From positions 1 to 53,484 of the forward strand of contig CAKPQL010000011.1 in the NCBI GenBank assembly GCA_934178555.1: DNA of 53,484 bases, given 5' to 3'. Both the position numbers and the translations under genes were made by a program. The notes beneath the pieces are model-generated. The model did not search any database. It saw nothing but the letters and a program-made list of their open reading frames with translations, and had not been told where the DNA came from. This document shows, one piece after another, positions 1 through 7,523 of the stretch (the stretch's first letter is position 1; each line of letters starts with the position of its first letter). The DNA comes from an uncultured Clostridia bacterium. Lineage in GTDB: Bacteria > Bacillota > Clostridia > TANB77 > CAG-508.

Positions 1-325
1 TAGAAGTATATGGAGAATCAACTTCCACATAGTAAGTATACGAATTAATACCTGAAATAGATATATAAGTACCTCCTGATACAGTATCATCTCTTAAACT
101 TACAAGTTCAGTGGTTGAAAATATTTGAGATTCTCCATAGCCACTCACGCCCCCAAAAATTCCTAAAGCAAGTCCCATAATAAGACAACCGACAGCTAAA
201 AGAAATGATAAGAAAGATACCACAAATGCAATATCATCTGAATCAACAGTGTAACGATTAAAACACCAAAACGCAAAGCCAATTAACAATACAGTTGCTA
301 AAATTCCTGCTAAAATGAGTCCCAT
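1..325 (-). CDS. Partial membrane protein, N-terminal part only
   Basis: The reading frame runs off the left edge, so only about 108 N-terminal residues are visible. The start is ATG at 323-325 behind a strong ribosome site (TAAGGAGG, 333-340 on the minus strand). The protein opens with a hydrophobic helix (MGLILAGILATVLLIGFAFW), has a second one around residues 31-53 ending in a Gly-rich turn, and then a polar extracytoplasmic-looking segment. No family is recognised. Its 5' leader is the same 46-bp sequence that occurs in opposite orientation at 2100-2145, so the two share expression signals. No in-frame CGG is present in the visible part. Confidence 0.7.
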   Translation of the reverse strand, partial: MGLILAGILATVLLIGFAFWCFNRYTVDSDDIAFVVSFLSFLLAVGCLIMGLALGIFGGVSGYGESQIFSTTELVSLRDDTVSGGTYISISGINSYTYYVEVDSPYTS

Positions 326-332
326 AAATTTT

Positions 333-378
333 CCTCCTTAAAAAATTATTTTTATAAAAATGCCTATATATCAACCTG
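333..378 (-). repeat. 46-bp leader repeat, copy A (inverted relative to copy B)
   Basis: Read on the minus strand, this block from CAGGTTGATATATAGGC to the ribosome site GGAGG is identical over 46 nt to 2100-2145 on the plus strand. Just upstream, both copies have a small hairpin closed by CCTG/CAGG with a different loop (CCTGTTTTACAGG here). Each copy lies directly between a promoter and a start codon, so it is a duplicated 5' untranslated region. Confidence 0.8.
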
Positions 379-408
379 TAAAACAGGATAAAAAAATTAA
401 GTAATATA

Positions 409-437
409 AGTATATCATGCTTGCATAACTTTTGCAA
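409..437 (-). promoter_or_regulatory. Promoter of the left-edge membrane protein gene
   Basis: On the minus strand a -35 box TTGCAA (432-437) and a -10 box TATACT (409-414) are separated by 17 bp. The predicted transcript starts just before the hairpin and repeat leader of copy A. Confidence 0.55.
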
Positions 438-440
438 TAT

Positions 441-470
441 TCACTTATAGGGTGATCATATCATAAGTGA
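441..470. promoter_or_regulatory. Inverted repeat upstream of the promoter, possible operator
   Basis: TCACTTAT (441-448) and ATAAGTGA (463-470) form a perfect 8-bp inverted repeat with a 14-bp spacer, immediately upstream of the -35 box at 432-437. No T-run follows, so a protein binding site is more likely than a terminator. The regulator is unknown. Confidence 0.4.
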
Positions 471-552
471 AGGTTAGTCAATCATATGTTACACTTTTTT
501 GAACAATATATTATATATTGTTAATAACGATTCGTCTTAACTTTTAAATTTT

Positions 553-588
553 GGGCAAGTTTTAAACAACTTGCCATTAACATTTTTT
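553..588 (+). terminator. Rho-independent terminator-like hairpin
   Basis: GGCAAGTT (554-561) pairs with AACTTGCC (568-575), followed by a T-rich tract after a short gap. No plus-strand gene ends just before it, and 326-797 holds no convincing gene. Apart from this hairpin, the promoter and the inverted repeat I see nothing in that gap. Confidence 0.45.
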
Positions 589-742
589 TCTTTCTAAATC
601 CCATTCTTTTTCTCTTTCTTCGTGTTTAATTTATTTAAGGAAAGTATTAGTTTCTATTTGAAAATTTCTAATTAAATTATCTTCTTCAGCTATATAAAAT
701 TTAACACTAATTCAATGTAGAAAACTTAAATTTTATAAAAGA

Positions 743-774
743 TACCCCTCGAGAATTTAATTTCTCGAGGGGTA
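743..774 (-). terminator. Terminator of the zinc-motif orphan gene
   Basis: A 13-bp perfect stem, TACCCCTCGAGAA (743-755) with TTCTCGAGGGGTA (762-774), lies just past the stop codon of the minus-strand gene at 798. On the minus strand it continues into TCTTTTATAAAATTT. It is GC-rich against an AT-rich background. Confidence 0.75.
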
Positions 775-797
775 ACATTGATAAATAGGATTTTGAA

Positions 798-1853
798 TTA
801 TTCACTGGAATAGCTAGAATTTACAAATTCTAATACCTTTTTAAGGTATTCATACGCTTTTTTCTCGCCCCAAGCATGAATGCCACGTTTGCCACTTTTT
901 TCCCATTTGGTAACATTTTCGTTGCCAAAAAGTTCATTCATATCAAATGACTTATAATTTTCCTGCCATTCAATTGATATAACATGTTTTCTCCAGCCCA
1001 TTACGATATCGCCATCAATAGTATGGAATAAAAACCACGGAATATCAATACAGCAGTCCTTAGGCCAATAGCCGTTAGGCAACAATTCAAAATGATAATC
1101 AGTACTCTTATAGATAAAATCCATCATGTTGCTGGTAAAGTTGTAAACTTCTTTAAGCTTTCTGTAGTTACAATAGCAACTATTATGATAGAACTGGCCG
1201 TCGATATATACACATGGGTTATTCTTAACATCATCAATTGTGAGCGCTTTACCACAGCAAGGGCAGACAGAACCTGTGTTGGGAATAGCATAGCCACCAG
1301 ATGTTAAAGTAAAACCTTCACGGTTACGTCTTATAAAAGCTTTGTACTTCTCAACATCACCTTTCATTCTCAGCTTACCTTTTGATGTTTTCTTAACCGA
1401 CGTAACCTGGCCGTACTGGTCGAGCTCAAAACAACCAAAAATCATAAATTTATTCAGCTTTTCGTTTTTATGAGCTATGAGGAACATTTTTCTGTTCTGC
1501 AACATTTGGTTCAAGGCAGAAAGGCTCCGCAGAGACTTTTTAATTCCCCCAATTGTATCAAACGTATTTCTCGGCACATCGAAAGTTTTTTCTTCATAAA
1601 CGATTTCTGCTTCCAATGGAGTATACTCGCCGTTGTTCTGCCTTTTAAGTTCATCCTCCTTAAACATATAGAGCATTACCTGCTCTTTTGTAAAATTTGG
1701 ATGACCATAACAGTTGAAAGACTCAGGAATAATCGTTTCGCCGAGCAAGGTTACCTTTACGGTTTCAGGAATGGCTAATTTGTCTAGTGTGATGTGTCCA
1801 ATAGTGTTTTTTCCAGTGCTGCATCTTACGATCCGTTTCTTTTCAATGTTCAT
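798..1853 (-). CDS. Orphan protein with a Cys/His zinc-binding cluster
   Basis: A 351-residue protein of unrecognised family. I start it at ATG 1851-1853 (MNIEKKRIV) because GGAGG sits 7-8 bases upstream; the frame extends further without a ribosome site. A zinc-ribbon-like cluster lies around residues 202-240: CPCCGKAL, then HNSCYC. The region before it is basic and the C-terminal part is Trp-rich. Composition differs from the core: it is less AT-rich and uses CGG for Arg at residue 7 and again near residue 109, a codon intact core genes here avoid, which suggests transfer. It may bind nucleic acid, but that is a guess from the zinc cluster only. Confidence 0.65.
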   Translation of the reverse strand: MNIEKKRIVRCSTGKNTIGHITLDKLAIPETVKVTLLGETIIPESFNCYGHPNFTKEQVMLYMFKEDELKRQNNGEYTPLEAEIVYEEKTFDVPRNTFDTIGGIKKSLRSLSALNQMLQNRKMFLIAHKNEKLNKFMIFGCFELDQYGQVTSVKKTSKGKLRMKGDVEKYKAFIRRNREGFTLTSGGYAIPNTGSVCPCCGKALTIDDVKNNPCVYIDGQFYHNSCYCNYRKLKEVYNFTSNMMDFIYKSTDYHFELLPNGYWPKDCCIDIPWFLFHTIDGDIVMGWRKHVISIEWQENYKSFDMNELFGNENVTKWEKSGKRGIHAWGEKKAYEYLKKVLEFVNSSYSSE

Positions 1854-1881
1854 GTTAAAACCTCCTAATATAATTTTATTG

Positions 1882-1901
1882 TCGGAGGCTAATGCCTCCG
1901 A
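1882..1901. promoter_or_regulatory. GC-rich hairpin in the leader of the zinc-motif gene
   Basis: TCGGAGGC and GCCTCCGA form a perfect 8-bp stem with a 4-base loop, about 30 bases upstream of the start codon and ahead of the ribosome site. No T-run follows on either strand, so a leader structure or binding site is more likely than a terminator. Confidence 0.4.
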
Positions 1902-2036
1902 ATTATCGGACGGCATTAAAAAAATTACCATCTCACTCATTATAGCATGATTATTTGCAGAATTCAAATTTTACCAAAATTGTTGTGCTTGAGAGTATAC
2001 ATTTTATAAAAAGTATATACAGTTGATAGAAAAATG

Positions 2037-2066
2037 TTGAAAGTATTAGCAAAAAGGTGATATAAT
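2037..2066 (+). promoter_or_regulatory. Promoter in front of leader repeat copy B
   Basis: TTGAAA (2037-2042) and TATAAT (2061-2066) with an 18-bp spacer. The predicted transcript starts near 2073, enters the leader repeat at 2100-2145 and reaches the doubtful short frame at 2154. Confidence 0.65.
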
Positions 2067-2099
2067 ATTTATGTTAATTTCTTTTTAATCCTGTTTTTG

Positions 2100-2145
2100 C
2101 AGGTTGATATATAGGCATTTTTATAAAAATAATTTTTTAAGGAGG
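2100..2145 (+). repeat. 46-bp leader repeat, copy B
   Basis: Identical over 46 nt to the minus strand of 333-378. It ends in the ribosome site GGAGG, 8 bases before ATG 2154. The hairpin just upstream is CCTGTTTTTGCAGG here, against CCTGTTTTACAGG in copy A: the loop differs but the CCTG/CAGG stem is kept. The two copies form a perfect inverted repeat bounding about 1.7 kb. Confidence 0.8.
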
Positions 2146-2153
2146 TATTCTAA

Positions 2154-2417
2154 ATGTTTAAAATTATTCGGCTTGAAGAAGACATGAATATATTCTTCAT
2201 TGTGAAAAAGGATATATTGAGTGGTTCTTTTATAGAATTACCGTTTTCTGTATATGGCTTTTTGCGTGTTAATGGAAGTAGTTACATAAACTCAACTGTT
2301 TCATATAAAAACATAAAAAAAAGAATGGTGATGAGGAAAACTCATTACCATTCTTTCTTTTGTTTAATATATTTCTTAAATAAAAAATTAACTATTTTGG
2401 ACCAGTATTATAATTGA
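2154..2417 (+). other. Doubtful short reading frame behind the repeat leader
   Basis: The frame (87 codons) has a good ribosome site and a promoter, but a strong terminator hairpin at 2320-2360 lies inside it, so most transcripts would end before the stop codon. Codon 6 is CGG. The encoded sequence matches no family I know. It may be the remains of a gene whose promoter and leader were duplicated or inverted, or a leader ending in early termination. I do not claim a protein product. Confidence 0.25.
2320..2360 (+). terminator. Strong terminator hairpin inside the doubtful frame
   Basis: AAAGAATGGTGATGAG (2320-2335) pairs with CTCATTACCATTCTTT (2341-2356) with a single G-T wobble; the second arm ends in CTTT and is followed by more T-rich sequence. 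Confidence 0.7.
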
Positions 2418-2534
2418 AATTTTAAACATTATACAAAAACACTAACAGAGAAGAAGGCATATCTATAGAATAATATGGAGGAGTCAATGGATAAACTTAT
2501 GGAAACAGAAGTATTCTTTTAGATATACTGCTGT

Positions 2535-2563
2535 TTGAAAAATGCATTAATTTGTAGTATAAT
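2535..2563 (+). promoter_or_regulatory. Promoter of the alpha/beta hydrolase gene
   Basis: TTGAAA (2535-2540) and TATAAT (2558-2563) with the ideal 17-bp spacer, about 60 bases before the start codon at 2624. Confidence 0.65.
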
Positions 2564-2623
2564 AAAAGTCATCCAATGTGGAAATAGAAAAACAACTATT
2601 GCAAATGCAAAGGAGGTACTTAG

Positions 2624-3409
2624 ATGAAAAGATTTGTTTTAAACGGTGACTTTATGGATAGAATTGTATATAAAACTAAGAACGTTGTTGTGCAAAAAAT
2701 TCAAGAAGGAGAAAAGCGGAAAAGATGCTATATCATTGGTAATGGATATTCATTAAATGTAGATGACAATAATGTGGTTTGTAAGCATGACCCAGGTATG
2801 TATAAGTTTGAACCCGAAATAAGCAAAAATAATGCTATTTATGCAGTTTATTTTACTTTTGAATGTTCAGGATTAGGAGAAGCTAGCAAAGAAATTGCTG
2901 AATTTGTTAATAACTTATCTAAAGAGTATGAGCAGATTTTTTTAGTTGGTCATTCAAAATCTGGATTATGTTTATACAATACAAGTCATTACTGCGAAAA
3001 AGGTATTACATTAGTAACTATTTCAACACCATTTTGTGGTACTTTTATTGCAGATAAAGAAACTGTTGAAAAAAAGTTGAAGTCTCGAATACTAAAAACA
3101 GTTTACAATATGATTTTCAGTGATCATAATGTAGACAGGGACATTATTCCAAATTCAAAGTTTATCCAAAATATGCAAGAGACTACTTATAAAGAACATA
3201 TAAATATAACATCTTCATTGAAAAATGTATTAAGTTGTAAAGATTTTATGGATTTGTTATTATTTATTTGTGATAAAATTTTTAGAATTAATGGTGATGG
3301 TTTAGTTCCACTTAATTCTCAGAAAGTAAATAGCACACGGACAATCAATATTATTTGTTCACATGCAAATTCTTTAAGAAAGGGAATCCAAGTCATAGAA
3401 AAATTATAA
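2624..3409 (+). CDS. Putative alpha/beta-hydrolase (lipase-like fold)
   Basis: A 261-residue protein behind GGAGG (2611-2615). It carries a nucleophile elbow VGHSKSG (residues 108-114) with the candidate catalytic Ser in the middle. A candidate acid follows late in GDGLVPLNS, the usual Asp-before-last-helix position, and a candidate His in CSHANSL near the C-terminus. The order Ser-Asp-His is that of alpha/beta hydrolases. There is no signal peptide, so a cytoplasmic esterase or lipase-like enzyme is likely; the substrate is unknown. It is a single-gene unit with its own promoter and terminator. CGG is used in frame twice (the first near residue 32, the second in STRT just before the His motif), so downstream motifs require CGG to be read as Arg. 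Confidence 0.65.
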   Translation: MKRFVLNGDFMDRIVYKTKNVVVQKIQEGEKRKRCYIIGNGYSLNVDDNNVVCKHDPGMYKFEPEISKNNAIYAVYFTFECSGLGEASKEIAEFVNNLSKEYEQIFLVGHSKSGLCLYNTSHYCEKGITLVTISTPFCGTFIADKETVEKKLKSRILKTVYNMIFSDHNVDRDIIPNSKFIQNMQETTYKEHINITSSLKNVLSCKDFMDLLLFICDKIFRINGDGLVPLNSQKVNSTRTINIICSHANSLRKGIQVIEKL

Positions 3410-3429
3410 AACAAATTTAGAACATCTAG

Positions 3430-3477
3430 AACAAACAAGTTATTTACAACATAAAATAGCTTGTTTGTTTTTTTTAT
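3430..3477 (+). terminator. Terminator after the hydrolase gene
   Basis: ACAAACAAG with a TATTT extension pairs with AAATA...CTTGTTTGT, followed by a run of eight T. Confidence 0.75.
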
Positions 3478-3532
3478 ACTAAAGTCTAAAAACAATATTT
3501 GATATATGTTATAAAAAGTAAAGAAGTATGAT

Positions 3533-3560
3533 AAAAAAGATATATTAATATATCTTTTTT
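3533..3560. terminator. Second palindromic terminator-like hairpin
   Basis: A 13-bp perfect palindrome arm (AAAAAAGATATAT / ATATATCTTTTTT) with a 2-base centre. The flanking A- and T-runs would let it work on either strand. The rest of 3410-3867 holds only the promoter and palindrome listed next; I see no gene there. Confidence 0.45.
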
Positions 3561-3751
3561 AGTAAGGGAGAAATAATATAGAGGGATATGTTTATCATAG
3601 ACAAAAGATCTAAAAAAGAAATGGTAAATTAGCTGGGGGGATAATGCAAAGGTTGGCTTTTATTGTTATAAGTCTATATACTAAAATCTAATTGCATTGT
3701 ATTATGTTTAATAGTATAAAAACGTAAAACATAATAACTATGGCAGGATAC

Positions 3752-3780
3752 TTGTAATTTTATGTAAAGCATGCTATTAT
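3752..3780 (+). promoter_or_regulatory. Promoter of the 166-residue orphan gene
   Basis: TTGTAA (3752-3757) and TATTAT (3775-3780) with a 17-bp spacer, 88 bases before the start codon. Confidence 0.5.
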
Positions 3781-3794
3781 ATTAAAGTAAAATA

Positions 3795-3810
3795 TTCGTA
3801 GCTATACGAA
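3795..3810. promoter_or_regulatory. 16-bp palindrome just after the promoter, possible operator
   Basis: TTCGTA-GCTA-TACGAA sits about 10 bp downstream of the predicted transcription start, where a repressor would block initiation. No regulator gene is adjacent. Confidence 0.35.
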
Positions 3811-3867
3811 CTATAATAAGAATAGCAGATTATAAATTCTCGTATTACAAATGTAAGGAGGAAAAAT

Positions 3868-4368
3868 ATGAACAATAATGAATTTAACATTCAGCGGAAA
3901 GAAAAAACTTTTTTTACTACATTAAGTTTTTTTATTCCTGACGAAAATCTTACTGCTTGTATATCTTCAATACTTGAGGATGTGATAAAAAAGTATTCAA
4001 TTCCTGAACAAAGTATAGTTGATATTCATTTTTCCAAGACTGAACAAAAAGAACAGAAACTTATATCAGTAGCAATTAAATATTATAATTTTAATCCGTA
4101 CGAATTAAAAGCTCTGGATAAGGAAGAACAAATTAGGTTTGTATTAAATTTTATGGGGTATGCAGATGAAGATATTGAAAGTATATCCTACGAGAAACGT
4201 GACGGTGAAATACGTTGGAAAGCAGAAGTATTAGATCCTGAGTATGATTTTGATCCAGATGAATCTGAGTGTGAATGGGGGTTTATAAGTTCAAAAGAAG
4301 ATGAAATTAGAGAAGCACTTGGATTTGGAGTGGATATGAGATTTAGCTTTAAGGGACCAAGAGAGTAA
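3868..4368 (+). CDS. Orphan acidic protein, function unknown
   Basis: A 166-residue soluble protein starting at ATG 3868 behind AAGGAGG. There is no signal peptide or membrane segment. The C-terminal half is rich in Asp and Glu (for example DPDESECEWG) and contains several Trp. I recognise no family. Codon 10 is CGG, which intact core genes avoid. It is a monocistronic unit with its own promoter, a palindrome at the transcription start and a strong terminator, which suggests separate regulation. It may be a small immunity or chaperone-like protein judging from size and charge, but nothing in the sequence proves that. Confidence 0.6.
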   Translation: MNNNEFNIQRKEKTFFTTLSFFIPDENLTACISSILEDVIKKYSIPEQSIVDIHFSKTEQKEQKLISVAIKYYNFNPYELKALDKEEQIRFVLNFMGYADEDIESISYEKRDGEIRWKAEVLDPEYDFDPDESECEWGFISSKEDEIREALGFGVDMRFSFKGPRE

Positions 4369-4400
4369 TTTTTAGCATTTTATTAGTTAAATTCATGCTA

Positions 4401-4440
4401 AACTGCAATTATTTTATAATAGTTGCAGTTTTTTCTTTTT
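4401..4440 (+). terminator. Terminator after the acidic orphan gene
   Basis: AACTGCAA (4401-4408) pairs with TTGCAGTT (4423-4430), followed by TTTTCTTTTT. Confidence 0.75.
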
Positions 4441-4559
4441 AAGTTTATAATATTGGAGAATAAGGTTTAACTTTATTTATTGAAATTTGTAAAAAATATG
4501 ATATAGTTTCTTGTGTAAAATTATTAGTAATATAAAATTAATTTTGGAAGGAGAATAAT

Positions 4560-5217
4560 ATGATATTAGCAATAACTCGGAAGATATGAATTATCTGAAA
4601 ATGGATCTGAAAAGTATTATATAGATAAGGAATTTAAAGATATATTTGAAAAACTTAATGTATTATTATTTCCAGTTAGTTCATTAACTAACTTAGAAGA
4701 AATTATTAATATTTGTGACGGTCTAATTGTTACAGGAAGTATAATAGATATAAATCCTAAAAATTATGATGAACAACCTAGTGATGAAGTGCATAAAATG
4801 GCAGAGGAAATTGATACATTAGATTTTACGATAATAAAAGCATTTAATAATGCAAATAAACCTATTTTAGGTATTTGTAGAGGAATACAGGCTATAAATG
4901 TTTGTTTTGGAGGGAGCTTATATCAAGATATTCCAAATCATAAATTGCAAAAAGAAGGAAGGCATAATGTAAAAATCGAAAAAAACTCTTTCTTATATGA
5001 TTGCTATAATACTGAGAAAATGCAAGTAAATTCACTACATCACCAAGCAGTAAAGAAAGTTGCAGAAGGATTTAAAGTAGTTGCAAAAAGCGAAGATGGA
5101 ATTGTAGAAAGTATAGAAAATGAGAATATAATTGCGGTGCAATGGCATCCTGAATATATGATGGATACAAAATTCTTTGAGTATTTTGTAAATAAAATGT
5201 GCAATAAAGTTAATTAG
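4560..5217 (+). CDS. Class-I glutamine amidotransferase (peptidase C26 type), +1 frameshift at CGG
   Basis: Behind GGAAGGAG the frame starts at ATG 4560 (MILAIT), meets CGG at 4578-4580 and would stop three codons later. Skipping C 4578 gives GGA-AGA-TAT and an open frame to 5217: MILAIT-GRYELSENG onward, about 218 residues, the normal length for the gamma-glutamyl-GABA hydrolase (PuuD-like) family. Catalytic motifs are intact: GICRG with the nucleophilic Cys, and QWHPEY with His and Glu near the C-terminus. The family hydrolyses gamma-glutamyl amides in the cytoplasm. No polyamine genes are adjacent, so the substrate is open. ATG 4789 is in frame but would drop the N-terminal third, so it is unlikely as the true start. 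The break could also be a simple mutation; three other genes here break in the same way. Confidence 0.7.
4575..4581 (+). other. Candidate +1 frameshift site ACT-C-GGA
   Basis: Frame zero reads ACT-CGG-AAG-ATA-TGA. The functional reading is ACT, skip C 4578, GGA-AGA-TAT-GAA. This is one of four sites in the window with the pattern NNY-C-GGN. Confidence 0.6.
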
Positions 5218-5256
5218 AATAAAAATTTAATTACACTAATTTTTTATATAATATAG

Positions 5257-5285
5257 TTGTATGTAGCTAGTATGGGTGTTATAAT
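5257..5285 (+). promoter_or_regulatory. Promoter of the HNH gene
   Basis: TTGTAT (5257-5262) and TATAAT (5280-5285) with a 17-bp spacer, 36 bases before the start codon at 5322. Confidence 0.6.
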
Positions 5286-5321
5286 ATATATGTATATATA
5301 TAATTTAAGGAGGTAAATGCA

Positions 5322-6002
5322 ATGATTATTGAATTACCAAAAAAATTTTCATATGCAAACACAAAAAACGGTAGAAAATGTGCTAAGGTAAAAAACGGAA
5401 TACTTTATATAGATTTAGGTGTTAATTTTGAGAAGTTGATGTATTCTCTTACCTATAGCATAAAAGGAAACCGGAGATGTTGTTATTGCAGACAAAAGGT
5501 ATCAAAGGAAAAAATAACAATTGACCACATGTATCCAAAAGATTATGGAGGGATAAGCATTACAAACAATTTGCAACCGTCTTGTACCAAGTGTAATAAT
5601 GATAAGGCAAATTTGAATTATAATCAATATATGACTTATAAATTATTACCTAAATATGACAAAAAGGAATTTTACCGCTGTATTATACAGAAAAAAGAGC
5701 AGATAAGGGCAGAAATAGGATATGATTTGCCAGAAGAATGGGTTGTTATGAAAAATGTGTCTGATCTAAAGACGATATATAATGCGTCTGACCTAAAGGC
5801 CATATATATTGAAAGACCTAAAGGAAAAAACTACCACAAGGTAGAGGAGCAGTATGAGAAATATGGCACATTTCGAAAACCTATAACAACAGATCGGAAT
5901 TTATATATATTGGATGGATATAACATATATCGTTATGCCGCTGAGAATAATATAGAAATGGTTCCGGTTAATGTCTTAGAGAATGTGGAGGTTGTGTATT
6001 AA
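5322..6002 (+). CDS. HNH endonuclease domain protein with ParB-like C-terminal segment
   Basis: A 226-residue protein behind TTAAGGAGG. An HNH nuclease core spans about residues 50-100: CCYCRQ (first Cys pair), TIDHMYP (catalytic His), a Gly-Gly turn, NNLQPSCTKCNNDK (Asn and second Cys pair). The C-terminal 45 residues, RKPITTDRNLYILDGYNIY then AAENNIEMVPV, resemble the start of a ParB/Srx-type nucleotide-binding domain (DGY...A...VPV) although short. Between them lies a perfect-length 27-bp tandem duplication. CGG occurs in frame twice (NRRC and TDRN), and the HNH and ParB-like motifs after each stay in frame zero. Likely a defence or mobile-element nuclease; no partner gene is visible. Confidence 0.7.
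   Translation: MIIELPKKFSYANTKNGRKCAKVKNGILYIDLGVNFEKLMYSLTYSIKGNRRCCYCRQKVSKEKITIDHMYPKDYGGISITNNLQPSCTKCNNDKANLNYNQYMTYKLLPKYDKKEFYRCIIQKKEQIRAEIGYDLPEEWVVMKNVSDLKTIYNASDLKAIYIERPKGKNYHKVEEQYEKYGTFRKPITTDRNLYILDGYNIYRYAAENNIEMVPVNVLENVEVVY
5757..5810 (+). repeat. 27-bp tandem duplication inside the HNH gene
   Basis: Positions 5757-5783 and 5784-5810 encode VSDLKTIYN and ASDLKAIYI. The units differ at few bases, so the duplication is fairly recent. It keeps the frame and lengthens the linker between the HNH core and the ParB-like tail. Confidence 0.75.
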
Positions 6003-6009
6003 AATTTGA

Positions 6010-6050
6010 GGAGCTAAATTAATAATGATTTAGCTCCCGTTATTTTTTTG
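6010..6050 (+). terminator. Terminator of the HNH gene
   Basis: GGAGCTAAAT (6010-6019) pairs perfectly with ATTTAGCTCC (6028-6037), followed by a seven-T run at 6043-6049. Confidence 0.8.
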
Positions 6051-6110
6051 TTTTATTCTATTAGTTGGAATTAATAGATAAATAATATATTTATTAGTTA
6101 TAATAATACA

Positions 6111-6153
6111 AAAATACCAATGTTAAGATTAAATCAAAACACTGGTATTTTTA
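6111..6153. terminator. Bidirectional terminator between the HNH and SSB-like genes
   Basis: AATACCAATGTT (6113-6124) pairs with AACACTGGTATT (6138-6149) with one mismatch. It has T-runs on both strands and lies between convergent genes. Confidence 0.7.
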
Positions 6154-6171
6154 TATATGTAATATTAAATG

Positions 6172-6855
6172 TTAACCTACTTGTTCGGCTTCTGCTTTTA
6201 TTTCAGAATCATCTTTATTTACTATTTCCATACTACCTATTGATACTTCATAAGCTATTCTTGTTTCTGAAGTACCATCTTCAAATTTCTTTTCATACGT
6301 TCTTGATTGAACTCTACCTACAATTTTTATTTCTGTTCCAACTTCTAAATTTTGACAGAACCTAGCATTTCTTCCCCAAGCTATACAAGGAATATAATCA
6401 CTTTTATTATAAGCTCTGTTTACTGCTAATAATATATCTGCAATTTCTCTACCAAAAGGTGTCTGTCTATATATTGGTTTTTTACAAATATAACCATTTA
6501 AGACAACTTCATTTGATGTGCTTTGTTTATTTTCTTCTTCTTGTTGTTCTTCTTTGTAATCAATTATGTCTTTTGCAAATACTGTAAGAATAAGTTTATT
6601 TCTTTCATTTTCATAACTATTATAAGATCTGAATTGACCTTCAACAATAACTTTTTTACCTATTTCTAAATTTAAGTCGTTTAATAATCTTTCTGATACA
6701 GTGATAGGTATAATGTCTTCGTTTCCGCTTAAACGAGGTACTTCTAAATTAAAAGTATAAAAACTTTCTCCATAAATTTCGTGACTAAATTTTTTCTCAC
6801 TTGTGATTTTTCCTACTAACACTAAGTAGTTGTTATCTGAATAATTTGTAATCAA
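6172..6855 (-). CDS. SSB-like protein with two OB-fold domains
   Basis: A 227-residue protein starting at TTG 6853-6855 behind GGGAGG. It holds two tandem OB-fold segments of the single-stranded-DNA-binding type: residues 10-97 (NYLVLVGKI, then VIVEGQFRSY) and residues 113-212 (VVLNGYICKKP, then YIPCIAWG, VGRVQSRTY). They are joined by a Glu/Gln-rich linker near 100-112. The second domain keeps the SSB-like IAWG and VGRVQSR motifs. The acidic tip (DDDIPF type) of replicative SSB is missing; the end is KAEAEQVG. It is probably a secondary ssDNA-binding protein rather than the housekeeping Ssb. Monocistronic, terminated by the bidirectional hairpin. Confidence 0.75.
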   Translation of the reverse strand: MITNYSDNNYLVLVGKITSEKKFSHEIYGESFYTFNLEVPRLSGNEDIIPITVSERLLNDLNLEIGKKVIVEGQFRSYNSYENERNKLILTVFAKDIIDYKEEQQEEENKQSTSNEVVLNGYICKKPIYRQTPFGREIADILLAVNRAYNKSDYIPCIAWGRNARFCQNLEVGTEIKIVGRVQSRTYEKKFEDGTSETRIAYEVSIGSMEIVNKDDSEIKAEAEQVG

Positions 6856-6998
6856 TTTAATTTCCTCCCTTTTTACTTTATCTATAGTGTTTTTACTTAT
6901 ATTGTTTAAACTTTAGAAAATTGACTTATTTAATAACTTTATTATACTATACCTTTTTGGTTTTGTCTACATAAAATGTTAAAATTTTCTAAAAAAAT

Positions 6999-7490
6999 CT
7001 ACGTATCGTATAATAATGTAAGAATTTCGACACTCATAATAATATATGGGTTTGTATTCCTATTAACTTTTGCTACTTTTATTTCTTGAGGTTCTAAAAT
7101 ATAATTGTTTATATTCATAATATTACGTTGAATACATATTAAAGCTTCATCATTTTCTAAACTTGATGCAGTAACTGTGGATTTAGGATTAAATCCATAA
7201 GTAATGATGTTAGAATTTGTATTTGTTAATATATCTAACCCTGTATCAATATCAGAATTAACAATAATATTATTTGAATTAGATAAAAGTTTTTTTAATA
7301 TATCAGATTTACCAGATAATTTTTTGTTAATTAGTAAAGAATCAAATTTAATATTTTTTATATTATTTATATTTTTATTATTAATTGCAATTATATTTTC
7401 TTTGATATTCTTTTTATTAAAGTTGTCATGCAAAATACTAATAATATCTGATTCATTTTTTTTATCAGTTACTATACCTATAAAAGACAT
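6999..7490 (-). CDS. Mur-ligase-like short protein, probably sporulation-linked
   Basis: A 163-residue protein. I choose ATG 7488-7490 (MSFIGIVTDKK) because GGAGGAGA lies just upstream; an earlier ATG at 7523 overlaps the previous gene but has no ribosome site. The segment ITYGFNPKSTVTASSLEND resembles a piece of Mur-ligase-type proteins (YGFNPKAT-like), but no ATP-binding P-loop (GTxGKT) is visible, so it is unlikely to be a ligase. It is very rich in Asn and Ile. It is translated directly after the PdaB-like deacetylase gene, so the two form an operon and may both act on spore peptidoglycan. Function is not established. Confidence 0.6.
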   Translation of the reverse strand: MSFIGIVTDKKNESDIISILHDNFNKKNIKENIIAINNKNINNIKNIKFDSLLINKKLSGKSDILKKLLSNSNNIIVNSDIDTGLDILTNTNSNIITYGFNPKSTVTASSLENDEALICIQRNIMNINNYILEPQEIKVAKVNRNTNPYIIMSVEILTLLYDT

Positions 7491-7523
7491 AAAATCTCCT
7501 CCAGGCATATTATTACCGAACAT

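Noticed and set aside
4789..5217. ATG 4789 as the true start of a short amidotransferase
   Set aside because: It would drop the N-terminal third; a good ribosome site and matching N-terminal sequence exist at 4560 across the CGG site.
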